Source: Nepenthes gracilis (taxonomy: Eukaryota > Streptophyta > Magnoliopsida > Caryophyllales > Nepenthaceae). From it: 64,000 nucleotides of DNA. Below, one piece after another: positions 11,279 to 23,437 of the stretch. The notes under the pieces were generated by a model. The model did not search any database. It was given only the letters and a program-made list of their open reading frames with translations, and was not told the origin of the DNA. How positions within the stretch are numbered: position 1 is the stretch's first letter; every line of letters begins with the position of its first letter. The stretch is taken from assembly GCA_033239525.1 (NCBI GenBank), contig BSYO01000019.1:8042592-8106591 (forward strand), given 5' to 3'. A program made the translations under genes and the position numbers.

Positions 11279-12870
11279 CCAAGGGAGAAATATTTCTTCT
11301 CCAACATTGGCAACCCAAATCTTTACTAGCACGGCGCCACCAGGCTGGTTAATACAATCGCCTGCCCATCTTAAGGATCTTATTCCTTCGGCAGCCAGCC
11401 AACCAGATTGGCCACCCCACGCAGTAACATTCTCAACGAAAAGGTAGCATGATCAAACAGTAACAAGAAACGTTCCTTCTCTAACGCTGGCTGCCCAAGT
11501 TTCCACTTGACAGCGCCGCAGGGCTGGTTAACGCAACCACCTGCCAACCTAGGGGCTCAACTCCTTGGGCAACCAAGCAACGGTCACCGGCCAACCAGGT
11601 TGACCGCCTAATGCAATGATTCACACAAACATAAGAAGCAATAAAGACAGTGGACACTAATTTGAAAGGAATTTCCATTTTATTGCTCATAAAGTGTATT
11701 ACAATTTACACAAAGTCCAAAAAAGCAAAAAGAAAACAAAGGCTACCGGGGCGGTGGACCACCCCCGGGCCGTCTCCTGGCTCTCCCACCAAGTCTTCAT
11801 TACGTTGCGCTGCGCGATTACTCTGATTGATAAGCTCAATTGGAAAGTCAAGATCGACTAACCGTGCAACGTGCCGTCCAATATTGAGCTCCTCTAACAG
11901 TACTGGTGCGGTGGGCCTCCGATCTCATGGAGGCTTATCCGAGTGGCCAACTCGTTCTCCGAGGTCATGGCTCTGCCGGCAAGGCGCTTTTGCTGCCTTG
12001 AGGTTGATCCTCCTCCTCCTTCAAGCGAGCAACATCGGCCTTCAGCCTCACCTCGCCTCCTGCGCTCCACGCCCGCCATAATAAAATCAAGAGCAAATGG
12101 TCACTCACTGAGCTCCTCCTCTGAGGCGGCCACTGGCCTCCCGACCAAGCGATCTCAGCCTCCCGATCCACAATGATGCGATCGCATTGCCCTACTTCCT
12201 GGGAGACAGCTGAGATCAACCTTCTTGACTGCACAAGACAAAAGCAAAGTGTGAGTTACAAACACAAGGAGGAAAGAAATACAAGGGAGTCATTGCATAA
12301 GTCATACCTCATAAGTCTTCCTGAAGGGCCTCGCAGGCCTGGACTCTAGGTCTGGTCCACCAAGGTGGAATGGGAGATGATGAGTCGGGAGCATCCTCAA
12401 GCCAAGCACACCGCCAGCTTCATCCAAAACACGGTCCAAAAACTCATCATCATCAATGCGGCGGCGGGCTCCTCCCTTGCACTCTCGGAGCAGCCGGCAG
12501 CTTCCTTCTCCGGCCGCCTTTGAACTACTGCTGGTGGATCAGCTCGCCGACGGCTCCACAATAAAAACGCGTGAACCCTCGGGGCGTCGCGAGCTAGCTC
12601 CTCCATCTCCATCTGTGCAGCGCTGAACCACCTTCGCCGCAGTCCGGGATGACTCCCTCCGACCTCCATGACCTATCCTTGACGGACTTCCCCACACCAT
12701 AGGTGCTGCCGGATCCGTCAGATCCCGACCTATTGTGGTCAATCTACGGCGAAGACGATGAGGGCGTGCCTTACCCTCTCTCGCAGCTTCCTCCGTGGGT
12801 CTAGGGCGGATGATCACGCCCCTTGAGTCTTCAGGTCTCATCATCATAATCAGAGGGTGCGATTTCTAAG
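11279..12870. repeat. Copy 2 of the tandem 1.58-kb duplication
   Basis: Collinear with 9698-11278 with many small indels. On the minus strand it holds the continuation of the antisense frame. This includes a coiled-coil-like stretch (EVRLKADVARLKEEEDQPQ, within 11965-12234) and, further on, a minus-strand AATAAA at 11679-11684. Copy 2 is the one contiguous with the N-terminal part of the antisense frame, so the duplication probably arose by repeating the distal half of that gene. Confidence 0.85.
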
Positions 12871-13509
12871 CCGGTGATGGCGGCCCCCATTTAACCTTCT
12901 TGGTCTCCACCTGGGAAACCAAGAAGTCCCTTTTGAACTCGTCGGGGTTAAGCCGTATGGCCTTGGTCAACCAGGCGTAGGAGGCACTCTCCGTCGTAGA
13001 CGATGTACCAAGGTACACCTCCGGAACCCGGTCCCAACTCCTCATAATGGGCCATTTCTCTCCCACTTTCACAAAGAAGAACCGGTTTTTTCAATTCTTG
13101 AATAATCATGAATGACCTTGTTAATTTTTATTCCCGTACGGGGACTAAGTGAAATCCACTCCGCCCCCTAAGTCACTTTAAATACAACCTTAATGCCAGA
13201 CATCCTAAATTTCTGGCCAAGCTTCCGGAAAAAAATGCATAAAGTGCAAAAGTACCTCACCGCGTTGGCATGGAGCTAAGCAATGGGTACTCGTAGAGCC
13301 GCAACGATCGACTCCAGCTCCTCTGGCAAAGGCAGACGAAGGCCGCTCCTCAGATGAGCCTCGTAAACGGTGATGAACCCCTCCGGTGGGGACAAGGCTT
13401 TGTCGTCCATGCCCGAACCCTCCAGCCATCTCTTTGGAATATCAAATTCAACACACAAAGCCTTAACATCGTTTTCTCAAGACGGATGAAAAGTCTCCGA
13501 TCAAGCCAT
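12300..13509 (-). pseudogene. Antisense ORF of Tat element 1 (putative gypsy-type domain)
   Basis: On the minus strand an ATG at 13507-13509 opens a frame with two early stops. It then reads KALCVEFDIPKRWLEGSGM, PEGFITVYEAHLRSGLRLPL, QLHANAVRYFCTLCIFFRKL and, after one stop and a small shift, EKTGFFFVKVGEKWPIMRSW and DRVPEVYLGTSS. The order is: short N-terminus, GFxVxYEAxLxxGLRxPL, LxPNxWRYL-like, FFxV-W. It matches the 'putative gypsy-type transposon' domain known from extra or antisense ORFs of plant Tat elements (recognised from memory). A coiled-coil continuation lies in copy 2 of the duplication. The function is unknown in the family. Stops make this copy non-coding. The direction is opposite to gag-pol. 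Confidence 0.7.
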
Positions 13510-13539
13510 AATCGAGCGGAAGCTAGGGTTTCTTTTTGG

Positions 13540-13805
13540 AAGTGTTAAATGCGAGAAACGAGAACGAAGAAGACGGGTTTGAAGGCGTAAGTAATTTCAA
13601 AAGTACGAAAGGAAAACTTAAGCGCCAAGTAGAAACCCTCATTAATGACATCGTCCAAGATTGCCACGTGTCGATCCCCACTTGACCACCCAGAAAGGAC
13701 GGATCCCCCGGCGCATTAATGACCAGGATCTCCGCCTGAACCAAAGGAGACACGTGCCAATTTCTCGCCTTGCAAACCGCCAAAAGTCAGCGAAAGCGTT
13801 CCTTG
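13540..13805 (-). promoter_or_regulatory. Promoter-like region of the antisense ORF with two G-boxes
   Basis: Upstream of the antisense start (on the minus strand) are two perfect CACGTG G-boxes at 13665-13670 and 13751-13756. Both have ABRE-like flanks (ACGTGTC / GACACGT). No convincing TATA box is visible. Known biology: G-box/ABRE cores bind bZIP and bHLH factors and often mediate ABA or light response. That they drive an antisense transcript here is inference from position. Confidence 0.4.
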
Positions 13806-14062
13806 ACCAAAAACGGTCAACAATTTCCGTGTCTGATTGACTAAAACGGCCACACTGGTACTCGGCACCGACTAAAACGGTCAACAATTCGTGTGCTCGG
13901 AATCGACCAAAATCACAACAACTCGTGTTCAAATCGACCAAAACGGGCCAATAACTCGTGTTCGGAATCGACCAAAACGTCAACACCCCGACGCTCGGAA
14001 TCGACCAAAACGGACAACATTCTGCACTCCGGAGTCGACTAAGACGGTTAACAATCTCGGTC
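13805..14062. repeat. Minisatellite with W-box cores, ~33-35-bp units
   Basis: Eight units starting at about 13805, 13839, 13869, 13904, 13936, 13970, 14003 and 14037. The consensus is GACCAAAACGGTCAACAA followed by TTCGTGCTCGGAATC. At least three units contain an intact GGTCAA (TTGACC on the minus strand), the WRKY W-box core; others carry near matches such as GTCAAC or GGTTAA. It sits between the antisense ORF promoter region and the 3' LTR. Confidence 0.8.
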
Positions 14063-14163
14063 AAACTCTCCTTCATGCTTTTTATGAATTTCCACGAGAT
14101 CCTCAAAGCAAGAAAAGGCATCCCATCATGAACATGCTGGAGGCCAGACTTCTGGCCACCAGC

Positions 14164-14174
14164 ATGGGGGGCAG
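14164..14174 (+). other. Polypurine tract of Tat element 1
   Basis: ATGGGGGGCAG lies immediately before the 3' LTR start (TG at 14175). It is the expected position and composition for plus-strand priming. Confidence 0.75.
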
Positions 14175-15397
14175 TGATAGGTATACCAAAAAATGGGCTG
14201 GCCCCACAAAAGTCAAAGGCCCAAGATGACGGTCAACACTCTAACGACCCAATTGGAAAACGAGCCCAAGAGCTGAAAAGCCCAGGACGGTCCACGCTGG
14301 AGTTGACCATCGGGCGACATCTCAAAACAGACGGGCCAACTCAAATGTCGACTGTGCCGCCTTACCGATTGGGCCCAAAGAAGCTCTTCTACAGTAATGG
14401 GCCTGGCTCACTCAGGCCCATGGCCCATCTGGTAGCTGATGATGGATATCCTTCTAAGGGCGGCCAACACGCACGCAGACGGTCAACTCGAGCGTTGACC
14501 GTTCGCGTTTTGCACGTTAGGCCCCAAGAAGCCCTTCAACAGTAATGGACCTGACCCGTTTAGGCCCACTAATTATTAAAAGGCCAACAACGATTCTCCA
14601 AGGATATTCCACGATCCCAACTGGCGCCAAAAAGGATATTAGCAATATTGGTGCCTCCCATATAAGGAAGGCGCCAGATTTTTCCAATTTCTTGCCAACC
14701 AAGGCACTCCAACGATAATATGCTGAGGAGGAAAGAAACCAACTTGAAAAGTCGTTGGCCGCCACACAAGGAAATAATCTCAATCAGCATAGCAACTGGC
14801 ATCAGCTCCAAAGGGCAAGCCAGTCAGCAAATCAGGAAGGCGATCACTCTTTCCAAAGAAGGAGGATCGACCTCTCAGCTACAAAAGAAACCCTTGACCC
14901 ATCATCAAGGGCACGCTTTCTTCCATACTTACCATCGCAAAGGCTTTCATTGATGCTTTCGGTAACACAATACAAGCGCTCTCAATTACGCTTTCAGCCA
15001 TCCATTCAATCGCATACGCTCTCTGTAGTACGAACGTGTGCTCTCAGAGATCTGCCTCTCTGCAGCCCCACGTTCTCGAAAAACCCTAAGGCAACAAGCG
15101 TGCCCTCACGGCCGTTTACCGCCTTCCCACCTTCCAGATTCAAGAATACCTCACGTCTCTCTTACATCTAGATCAAACACTCAAACTCTCTCTCTCTCCC
15201 TATTTCAGTTTCTTTCTTTCGAGAACTGTTTTACTGACTTGAGCGTTGGAGTGTTTTCGGTGGGACAATTTTTCGCCGAACACGCTGACCTCCTGTTCTA
15301 TTTAGTGGTGTGCAGGATTCGACTCGGGGAACGGAGCCGGAGCCACGACAAGATGATCATCTGAATTTGTTTTAAGTTCGGATCCAGAGACGCATCA
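14175..15397 (+). repeat. 3' LTR of Tat element 1
   Basis: 1,223 bp matching the 5' LTR, TG...CA, with TATA-like CATATAAGG at ~14659-14667. One U3 palindrome is retained near 14478-14503 with one base changed. It is followed by TAATC, the right target-site copy. Confidence 0.9.
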
Positions 15398-18300
15398 TAA
15401 TCAAATATACTTCATTCATTCTCCAGATTTGTTCCCATATGCCACTGCTATGAAGAAATTGTTCTAATGCATCTCTATTGTTACAAAATTAATTACTGAG
15501 ATGACAACATACAAACCAAACATGTTCACAATATTGTCAATCAAATTAAACATCCAAATGAGAAATTAACTATATTAACTAGAAAAGTTAACTCTAAAAA
15601 ATTTAGATAAAAAAAGAGTAATCTCACAAATTAAAAGAATAGTATTGCTTGTAAGTTGAGTTAAATTTTATTTAAAAAAATGAGGCAGTTTTTCTATCAT
15701 CACTTGATCTACACCTTTATAACGCTCGTACGTGGCCTTTTCATACTTGGATTACCTCTTGCACGCTTGATATGCATGGGACTATGCACGTTGCACTTGA
15801 TGCATGCTCATATTATGCCTAAGTGCATTCATTCCAACACCGACACACCTAAAGTATGTCTCTTTGGTGCTCATGTGTTGCTCCAAGTGCCTTGTGTGCC
15901 TAAAATATGTTTGATACGTGCTCATGCACTAGTTTGTTAGATCTTTTTTTTCTTAAATTGTATCTTTGCCGACCTACTTTTTTACACTCTCTACCATATT
16001 CTCTCCATCTTCCTTAACTCACTTTTTCTTTCTATCTTTTTACTCTCACATCTACTTATCTTTATTCATTCCAAGTCAGATCTAAGGTAATTTTCTCTTC
16101 TCTTCTCACAATCATTCTCTTTTGTTAGGATATTGGTTTCTTATGTGAACAGTGTTCTCTTCACAATTTATGATTTTTTTCTTGACCGTTGGACAACCTT
16201 TGAGATATTCTTTCCCTATTATACTATTTTAGTTACCGATTTGTCTATTTTAGGGCTTTAGAGTGTTTGGTGGTCCGATTTAGGCCAACTCACATTTGGA
16301 CTTTCTCTTTGTTACTTGGTTGATCTTAGTTCTTCTTTTTCTTAGTTATTAGTCCATCTTGTTACTTGCATTATGATTTATTGTTTTTTCTTCCTCTTGT
16401 TATTTCAAATGGCCTCGCCTAAGAAGTCCCTAGTAAACAACCTCGTATGGGGCTTTCTATTATGATTGACTAGTTTGTCAATCTAATCAACCTCAATTGG
16501 TTTGTATTTGATCTCACAAGCACACGAGAATATGGTATAATTTTACTTGATAAGTCAAAATTGTATCTATAGGGAATTGTACCTCTACGTAGTAAAAAAA
16601 TATTATGATTAATTAACCTAAAATTCTATCAAAAAAGATAAACTAATGATCAAGAAGAGTTAAAAATCAGAATATCAAAATAAAATAAAATGTTGGCTAT
16701 ATAGTGCTGGCTATTGAACAAAAAAATTATAGGAATTAAATAACAAAAAAATATAAATTATGGGAATAAATATAGATGTAGGCAATGCAATATTGGCCAT
16801 AAGGTTAAGTGACATAATGCTAACTACTGAAGTAAAATTATAAAACTAAATTGCATAATAGTAGAAAGATTAAACGGCACAATACTGACCATTAAAATAA
16901 ACAATTGAAATAATTAAAAAGGTGGATGGTACAATACCAATCATAGAATTAAAAAAAAAAAAGTAAGTGATAGAATGAAATTATATTATAGACTAGTGAA
17001 ATTTAAATTACAATATAAATTATTAAAAAATTTCAATAAGTGTTCTATCATCCATGGCATGAAGATGTTACTTATGAACTTTTAGTAACTAATAAAATAT
17101 TAATTTTTACAGCATTGTCAAATGCTATAATATCAATATAACATCAAATTAGTCGGAGAAGATTATAAAATCTTTGATCAATCTCTATAATAAAAATACA
17201 AAGTAAGAAATTTTGAGAATTTGATATTGTAGAAACTCTTTCCAATTAGAAATGTAAACTTTTAACAACTAACATCTAATTTAACTCTAATATGTCAACT
17301 AAAAAGTTAAAACGTAACTTTAACACCTCTAAACTTCTTTTTAATCCAAAACTACTAAACTAATAAAACAATTATTAATAAATACTTAGTCAAAATTTGT
17401 GACATTTTACTAATTAAAACTAACATAAAAATCACCTTATGGTTAACTCAAAGAAAAACAAAGAGACAAAGAAGAATTTTAGAAAATCAAAATTTACCAA
17501 ACTAACTTCTTTTTTTTATTAATTCTAAATTTTGATTTAATGACTAGAATTTATCAAAATTTTTGATAATATTTTGCCAGTAATTCTATTATGATTGAAG
17601 AAAAATAGAAAGAAAAAAATCTAAGAAAAGATAGGTATAATGGGGAAGTATTTGAGACTTATATTAAATAATAATACGAGGCATTAAAATTTAACACATA
17701 TCTCTTACAATTAAAATCTAAGATATCAAATACAGTATACTAAGGAGATGAATTTGGCTTTTCCTGCAAAAACTTACAACTTTCTCTAAACAACTTGACA
17801 GAAGAAGATGAGAAAGCAGTAACTAGCCCTCTCCTACTAACTCTACCAAGTTTCCTATATATAGGCAAATAAGTCAAACTAAAATAATGAAAAAAAATTA
17901 AGAAGGTGAGGAAATTTTGTCCAAAAACATGGAAGAAGAGAATGGCTACGTATATGCCTCATGCCACTTGTCATTTCTACACAATTTCCTTCTGTTTTAT
18001 TTATTTTTCTTCATGGATGGGCAAAATAAAGGAAAATGGAGCTCCATTTTCTTATTTGGATTATCCACATTTTGTGGGCTTGGGCCACTTTTTAATTTCT
18101 CTAACCCAGTCTTTACAACTCTTCAATTTTAACACATTTGGACTTTATTTTCCTATAAATTTCAAAAACAAAAATAAATTAATAAAATAATATTATTATT
18201 AGTAAATAACAATTATAAGTATGGGAAAAAATCTTAATTATCAGCAAATTATCATATCCCTAACCTATTTATTAATAGTCTCTAGCAATGTTAGAAATAA

Positions 18301-20289
18301 AATGCATAGAAAATAAAATACTACTTTTATAGGTTTGATGATTTCATTTAATATTTACAACCAATCTTTAAAATCCCTAGATGACCTTAACGGATGAATG
18401 AAATCTTGTTAGAGTTTTTAGTGAGGAGACCAATAAACATTTCTTGCGTATTTAAAACACATCTCAAGTATACTAGTGGTTGAAGGTGTCAATTGGATGA
18501 ATAGTCAAATTAAAGCAAGTAACTTTAAGAATTTCATGCCTTGGTTAGTCTTTACTTGTGCATTAAAAAAGTTTAAGTGTGTATTTCATCCAAGACTATT
18601 CAGTATAATCATGTACTATCACATTTTTTACTAATTTTAAATCTTATAAGATTTATATTCTTAAAAAATAGTTAAACTTATAGGTTACACTCTAAGTGTT
18701 TTATAGAAAGTATGATAAAATATCTGATGAATTAAAATATACAATATTATCAAGAATGATGTTTATTTTTGTGGATTCATTTTTTTCATGACTTCATTAA
18801 AATAAACCTATATTTGAGACTAATCAATGTAAGCATAAACACCATCAAATTATGCATATGAGTTGTGTTCATCATGGTGGTCCTTTCATATCTCAAAGAG
18901 TTGTAAAGGGACTGTGACTTTATAGTTAAAAAGGAGAATGGATATTCAAATAAGTGACTTTAGAAATAAAAATTTCTACCCTCTAGCTTGTTACAAATAC
19001 TCCCCTTTTTCCTATTTTCAAACATTATCACTCCCATATTTCCTATCGTTTCTTTTTCTTCTCCTCTTTCTTTCTTTTTTTTTTTTTATTTTTTCTTTTT
19101 TTTAAAGAAATTTGAAGATGTGGAGAAAGAAGAAAGATTTCATAAATGCTCAACAAATTTTGTTGTGCCCTTCTTTATTTGTATAAAACAATAAGAAAAG
19201 TAATACCTGACTAAGTAAATATCTCATTTTTCACCTTTGATTCCCTGTATGCTCTTAATTTACTCTCTAAAAATTATTTCTTTAGTAACTTAGGGTAGGA
19301 TAAATATTTCAAAATATCTCAGTTCTTTGGTCCATGTAGGTGAAACAAAAAATAAATCAATTTATTAAACTTTAAATTTGTATACCATAAACTCAAAGGG
19401 TTTCAAGTGATAAATATAAAGAAGAATATGTTTTAAACTCAAAATATGAAAGAAGTGACATTTTAGTTATTTTCATAGCCAATAGTAATAACTCTTATGC
19501 ACAAAAATCAAGTAGCTTTTACTTAACATGATTACTTATCAAAAATTATATGTTCAAGGCAAGAATTAATAAAGTTATTTAAAACTTTATGTTAAAAAAA
19601 ATCATTATTGTAAGAAGTACAAATTGCCTTCTAAAATTAAAGTCTCGAAGACTCAATTGTGTACTTGGTCTCCACTATACTAATATGACAGGCCATGATA
19701 TTTGTAAAACTATAGAAGGATGAGATACAAGAACACAAAACGGTTATTCCTCTTATAATGAAGCAATAAAACATCACAAATATACTATTTTTACTATAAG
19801 TTAGTGCTTGAATCCAATTGGACAGAAAATCTCAACTGTGAACAAATTTAGTGTTCAACTTATTAAAGATCACACGCAGTAGAAGAAGGCAAGCTAGTTT
19901 TCATTAGCTTTCTGATGTTCTATTTTATAAACAGAGTCCTATTGTATTAGCTATAGGCCCCATGTTTTAGGTACTATTATATTGGCTACAGGTTACTATT
20001 TAAGGGATGTCAATCAATACATGCAAGCTTTTATATATAATCTCATCCACACGTGTGTTAACTTATTGTACCCACTATAGTCAGTCATATATGGACAATT
20101 CAACAAGTATCCTGATTCAGGATATACAATTACTATTATTATGCTGATATGCTGCTGTTAAGCTTCTAATTAGAGTATTTCAGTTGAAGGACATTAGTTA
20201 ATGACTTATCAATCCCGCAGTCTACATTTATATGAAGATGATTGGCTCATTTAAAATGTTGATGAATCAATCTTTGATGCTAATAATTC
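15398..20289. other. AT-rich intergenic DNA without a recognised gene
   Basis: Mostly AT-rich. Between 16690 and 16950 short blocks of the type GCACAATACTGGCCATTA recur roughly every 50-70 bases among A-rich spacers. At 16510-16570 a GTATAATTTTACTTGATAAG block resembles a repeat I recall as frequent in plant genomes, but I cannot name it. A long T tract lies at 19077-19105. The short open frames here have no recognisable domains. Confidence 0.4.
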
Positions 20290-21355
20290 AACATATATTC
20301 CTGAATGTATTTTAATAAGGTCTATTAGAATCAAATAAAAACCTAATTTTTATCATGTTACTCATTGCCATTAAGTTACTAATTCATCCTCTGAACAATC
20401 ATATCTTGTTTAAAAAAGTACTCCTCATTCCAAACCTTATGATCTTTCATTATATATGCCATATTTGAAATTGTTTTCAACATAAACTACTTTTTCTTCA
20501 TCTATTCTCCTCGAAATAGAACCTACTTCTTTCACATAAGCTTCATCATCTTTTGATTGGTGTAAAGCTATGAAATGTAAAATAAATACTTTGAAAATTA
20601 ATAACGCTTGAAATATTGTTGTACTACCTCTTAGTAAGAAAGCCATTAGCTTGAGATGGGTGTATAAAATAAAAGGAAACCAGTTGGATCATTTCATTGG
20701 TGTAATGAAATTTTTTCACTAGTTGCTAAACTCATTATTATCAAAATATTCCTTGCTGTAGCTACTATTTAGGATTGGACATCACTTGGATATTAATAAT
20801 AAATTTTTGTGTGGAGATCTTTATTGAAGAAATATGTATGAAAGCAACTTCTAGATATCCACTTCTTCTAAGAAGGTGTGCAAGCTCAAGATAAGTTTAT
20901 ATGGCTTAAAATAATCTTCTCAGTAGTGGTATGCCAACTTTTCTTTTTACTTAACCAACTTTGGTTTTGTTCAATTTTGGACAGGTTATAGCTTGTTCAC
21001 AAAAAGCACTCCTTATTTTATGGATCTACTTGTATACATTGATGACATCTTGATTGCTTCTAATGATATTAATAAGATATCTACCTTTAAAAGGTATATC
21101 TCTTTATATTTTTATATAAATGATTTAGGCACTTTGAAGAATTTTCTTACTCTTGAAGTAGAAAGAAATTCTTTTGATATTCATATATGTTAACACAAGT
21201 ATACCATTAATATTCGTCATGATGTTAGGTTACTTGGTTGTAAGCCTAGTAGAGTTCTTTGGAACAAAATTTTAAGCTTTCCAAAGAAGATGGATAACTT
21301 CTATCTATTGCCTCTATGTGAAAGACAATTAATTGGGAGGCTTTTTGTAAGGTAC
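20290..21355 (+). pseudogene. Ty1/copia RT remnant
   Basis: In plus-strand frames: LIRSIRIK (copia LRRSTRxxKPP linker), IEPTSFT, then KAISLRWVYKIKGNQLDHF, HLDINNKFLCGDLY, KVCKLKISLYGLK, FSFYLTNFGFVQ, SLFTKSTPYF, and DLLVYIDDILIASNDI. After a stop it reads LLGCKPSRV and ERQLIGRL. This is the standard order of copia RT. The Y-I-D-D catalytic box is intact at 21035-21046, but several stops and shifts precede it. The copy stops within the RT/RNase H boundary near 21355. No LTRs were identified. Confidence 0.85.
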
Positions 21356-22581
21356 GAGTTTTAAATTATAACTTGGATTATAATTAATTTTGTTAAAAAA
21401 GAAAAATTTTGAAGTCAAATAAAGAATTAAATCAAAGTTAATTTTTGGATCGAGTTACATAGTTTGAGTGATGCCTAACCAACGCTCGATGTATGCACTT
21501 ACATGTTTTAGGCAGAGGAGCCATACCTGAAAAATGTCCGAAGGACATTCAAGTGTACCTTTAAAAAATTACTCATGTACGTCTGATGGGTGCACATAAA
21601 TTAGTCTTGTATGTAAGTCTTATCCAATTGATTTCAATCATTTCTACTAGATTTTAAAGAGAAGAAAGAGAAGGAAAGAAAAAAGGCTAAATGAATATAT
21701 TTAAAGTAAATTGGGGAAAAATTTTGGTGAATTTAAAAATAAGACAAGTGTATTCCAAATCTCTTTTCTTTATTACTGATCTTTCTCTATTTCTTTAAGT
21801 ATTTATTATTATAAATAGTTATACATATTATAATTTTATAACTAAAATATTTATATTTTATATGTATGAACTTACACTCCTTCTCTTTGTAACTTTTATA
21901 AAATTTATGTTCTTAGTTCATATATATTGTGTCAAGTTAATTATCTGCATTTTACACTCATACAAATTCCAAAATTTTGTTTCAATACCCTTATATGCTA
22001 TGATTTTTGTATATACTAATTTAGTATGATTCTAAATCCTTAAATATATGCTTTGCATATATTAAAATTGCGACAAATTGCTCCTACCTGTTTGATAATT
22101 GGAATAAAATATTAAAATTATAAAATTTTATCAGATATTTGTGATTTTTTGTTGTAAATAGTCCACATGTTTGAAACTTTTATAATATTGCTTTTGTATA
22201 TTTTAAAATGTATATACTCAAGTTTCTAAAAAAATTTAAGATATTATATGACAAGTATTTGAAAGAATTATGAAAAAAATTTTATAATTTGTAAAAGGAC
22301 TAAGAATTTTTTTCTCCAATGTAAGAAAACATAAAAGTTATTTATATTTGTGTAAAATTTTTTATTCGTTTATACACAGACCATTATAGAAATCAGCTGT
22401 GATATATTGTGATATATTTTAATATATTATAGTAGTAATCGAAATTCAAACATATCATTTACGAGTTAAAAATAACATTCAGTCTCATCTACAGGGTTAT
22501 ATACATAATAACCTACTTACGAAGTTTAAATAGTAATGTAAGGCCTTTACATGTGTGAAAACATACATAAATCGAGTTTTG
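21356..22581. other. AT-rich spacer
   Basis: AT-rich sequence after the copia remnant. No gene, RNA or clear repeat boundary seen. Confidence 0.4.
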
Positions 22582-23437
22582 TGTGACGAGTCGTATTTTC
22601 TGTCGAAAATTCGATAAAATTTCGTCTGTAATACAAATATTTCGCCAAAATAAAACCTATACAAATCCTTATACAACAACCACAATATACACACTACTCA
22701 TACACAGGATCCAAATGCCACCAACATTAACATGTGGAGCCTACATTATAACCACAGGCACAACGTTGGTTCAACAAGATGCCACTAGATATCTATAAAT
22801 AACCATAAAAACCTGCAAAAATATATAAATTCATCCGGTATAGTAAAAACTATATCACATGTACATCATCATCATATACAAGCATCCAACTAAAAATGAT
22901 ATAAAAGATTACATTAATGCAAAATTTTATAAAGCTAATCCCAAAAGCACTTCCACTAAAACCTACAGTCTACCCCACTCCTAAGTTCTACTTAGCCTCA
23001 TCAGGAATGAGGGTGTGCTCATCTGAAAGGAAGACAGAAGCAATAGTGAGCTAAAAACTCAATAAGTGCAATTAATCAAAGGTTGCAAACAATATAAGCA
23101 AAGTTAAGTAAAAGAATGATATATGAGCAAGAAGGAGATGCATAAACATGAATATGATCAAATATATTTTGAAATAATTTTTACTTCTTTTACCCTTCTT
23201 CTCTTTGGGATGTAGTTTATGCAAAATTATTTATTTTTATAGATTAGGGCCAATAAACTTTACTAACTAAAAATGTGGGAGAGCGAAGAAATGATCATGA
23301 TAACCTCATGATCTAAGGTCATAAGCTCCTATTATCTACCTAGAGGTGGGCCAAATAAATCAAATATGCCCTCATGTCCCCCGAGGCTTAGAGCCAATTC
23401 TCATCCTTTTACAGTAATATCCTAGGCTTGCCAAAAG
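22582..23437 (-). mobile_element. Partial chromovirus-type LTR (3' end), minus strand
   Basis: On the minus strand this ends ...TCGTCACA at 22582. It contains the shared motif near 23008-23065 (TTGAGTTTTTAGCTCAC, a T/C tract, then TTTCAGATGAGC) and a CCTAGGATATTACTGT block. It is interrupted at 23437/23438 by a second, related LTR end. Similar order and sequence in 23438-24270 and in the solo LTR at 28206-32459 support the call. Confidence 0.6.

Larger units (their letters stand above)
2420..15397 (+). mobile_element. Full-length decayed Ty3/gypsy Tat-lineage LTR retrotransposon
   Basis: A 12,978-bp element bounded by two direct LTRs (2420-3636 and 14175-15397), both TG...CA. The flanks are CAATC on the left and TAATC on the right, a 5-bp target-site duplication with one C/T change. 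In order come a PBS, gag, protease, RT, RNase H and integrase remnants, a minisatellite, a 1.58-kb tandem duplication, an antisense frame, a second minisatellite and a polypurine tract. The long post-integrase region with an antisense frame is known from plant Tat elements. Every coding domain carries stops or frameshifts, and the RT and INT metal- or zinc-binding residues are altered, so this copy cannot be autonomous. The LTRs remain clearly alignable over their full length with scattered, mostly transition differences, indicating an old insertion. Confidence 0.9.
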
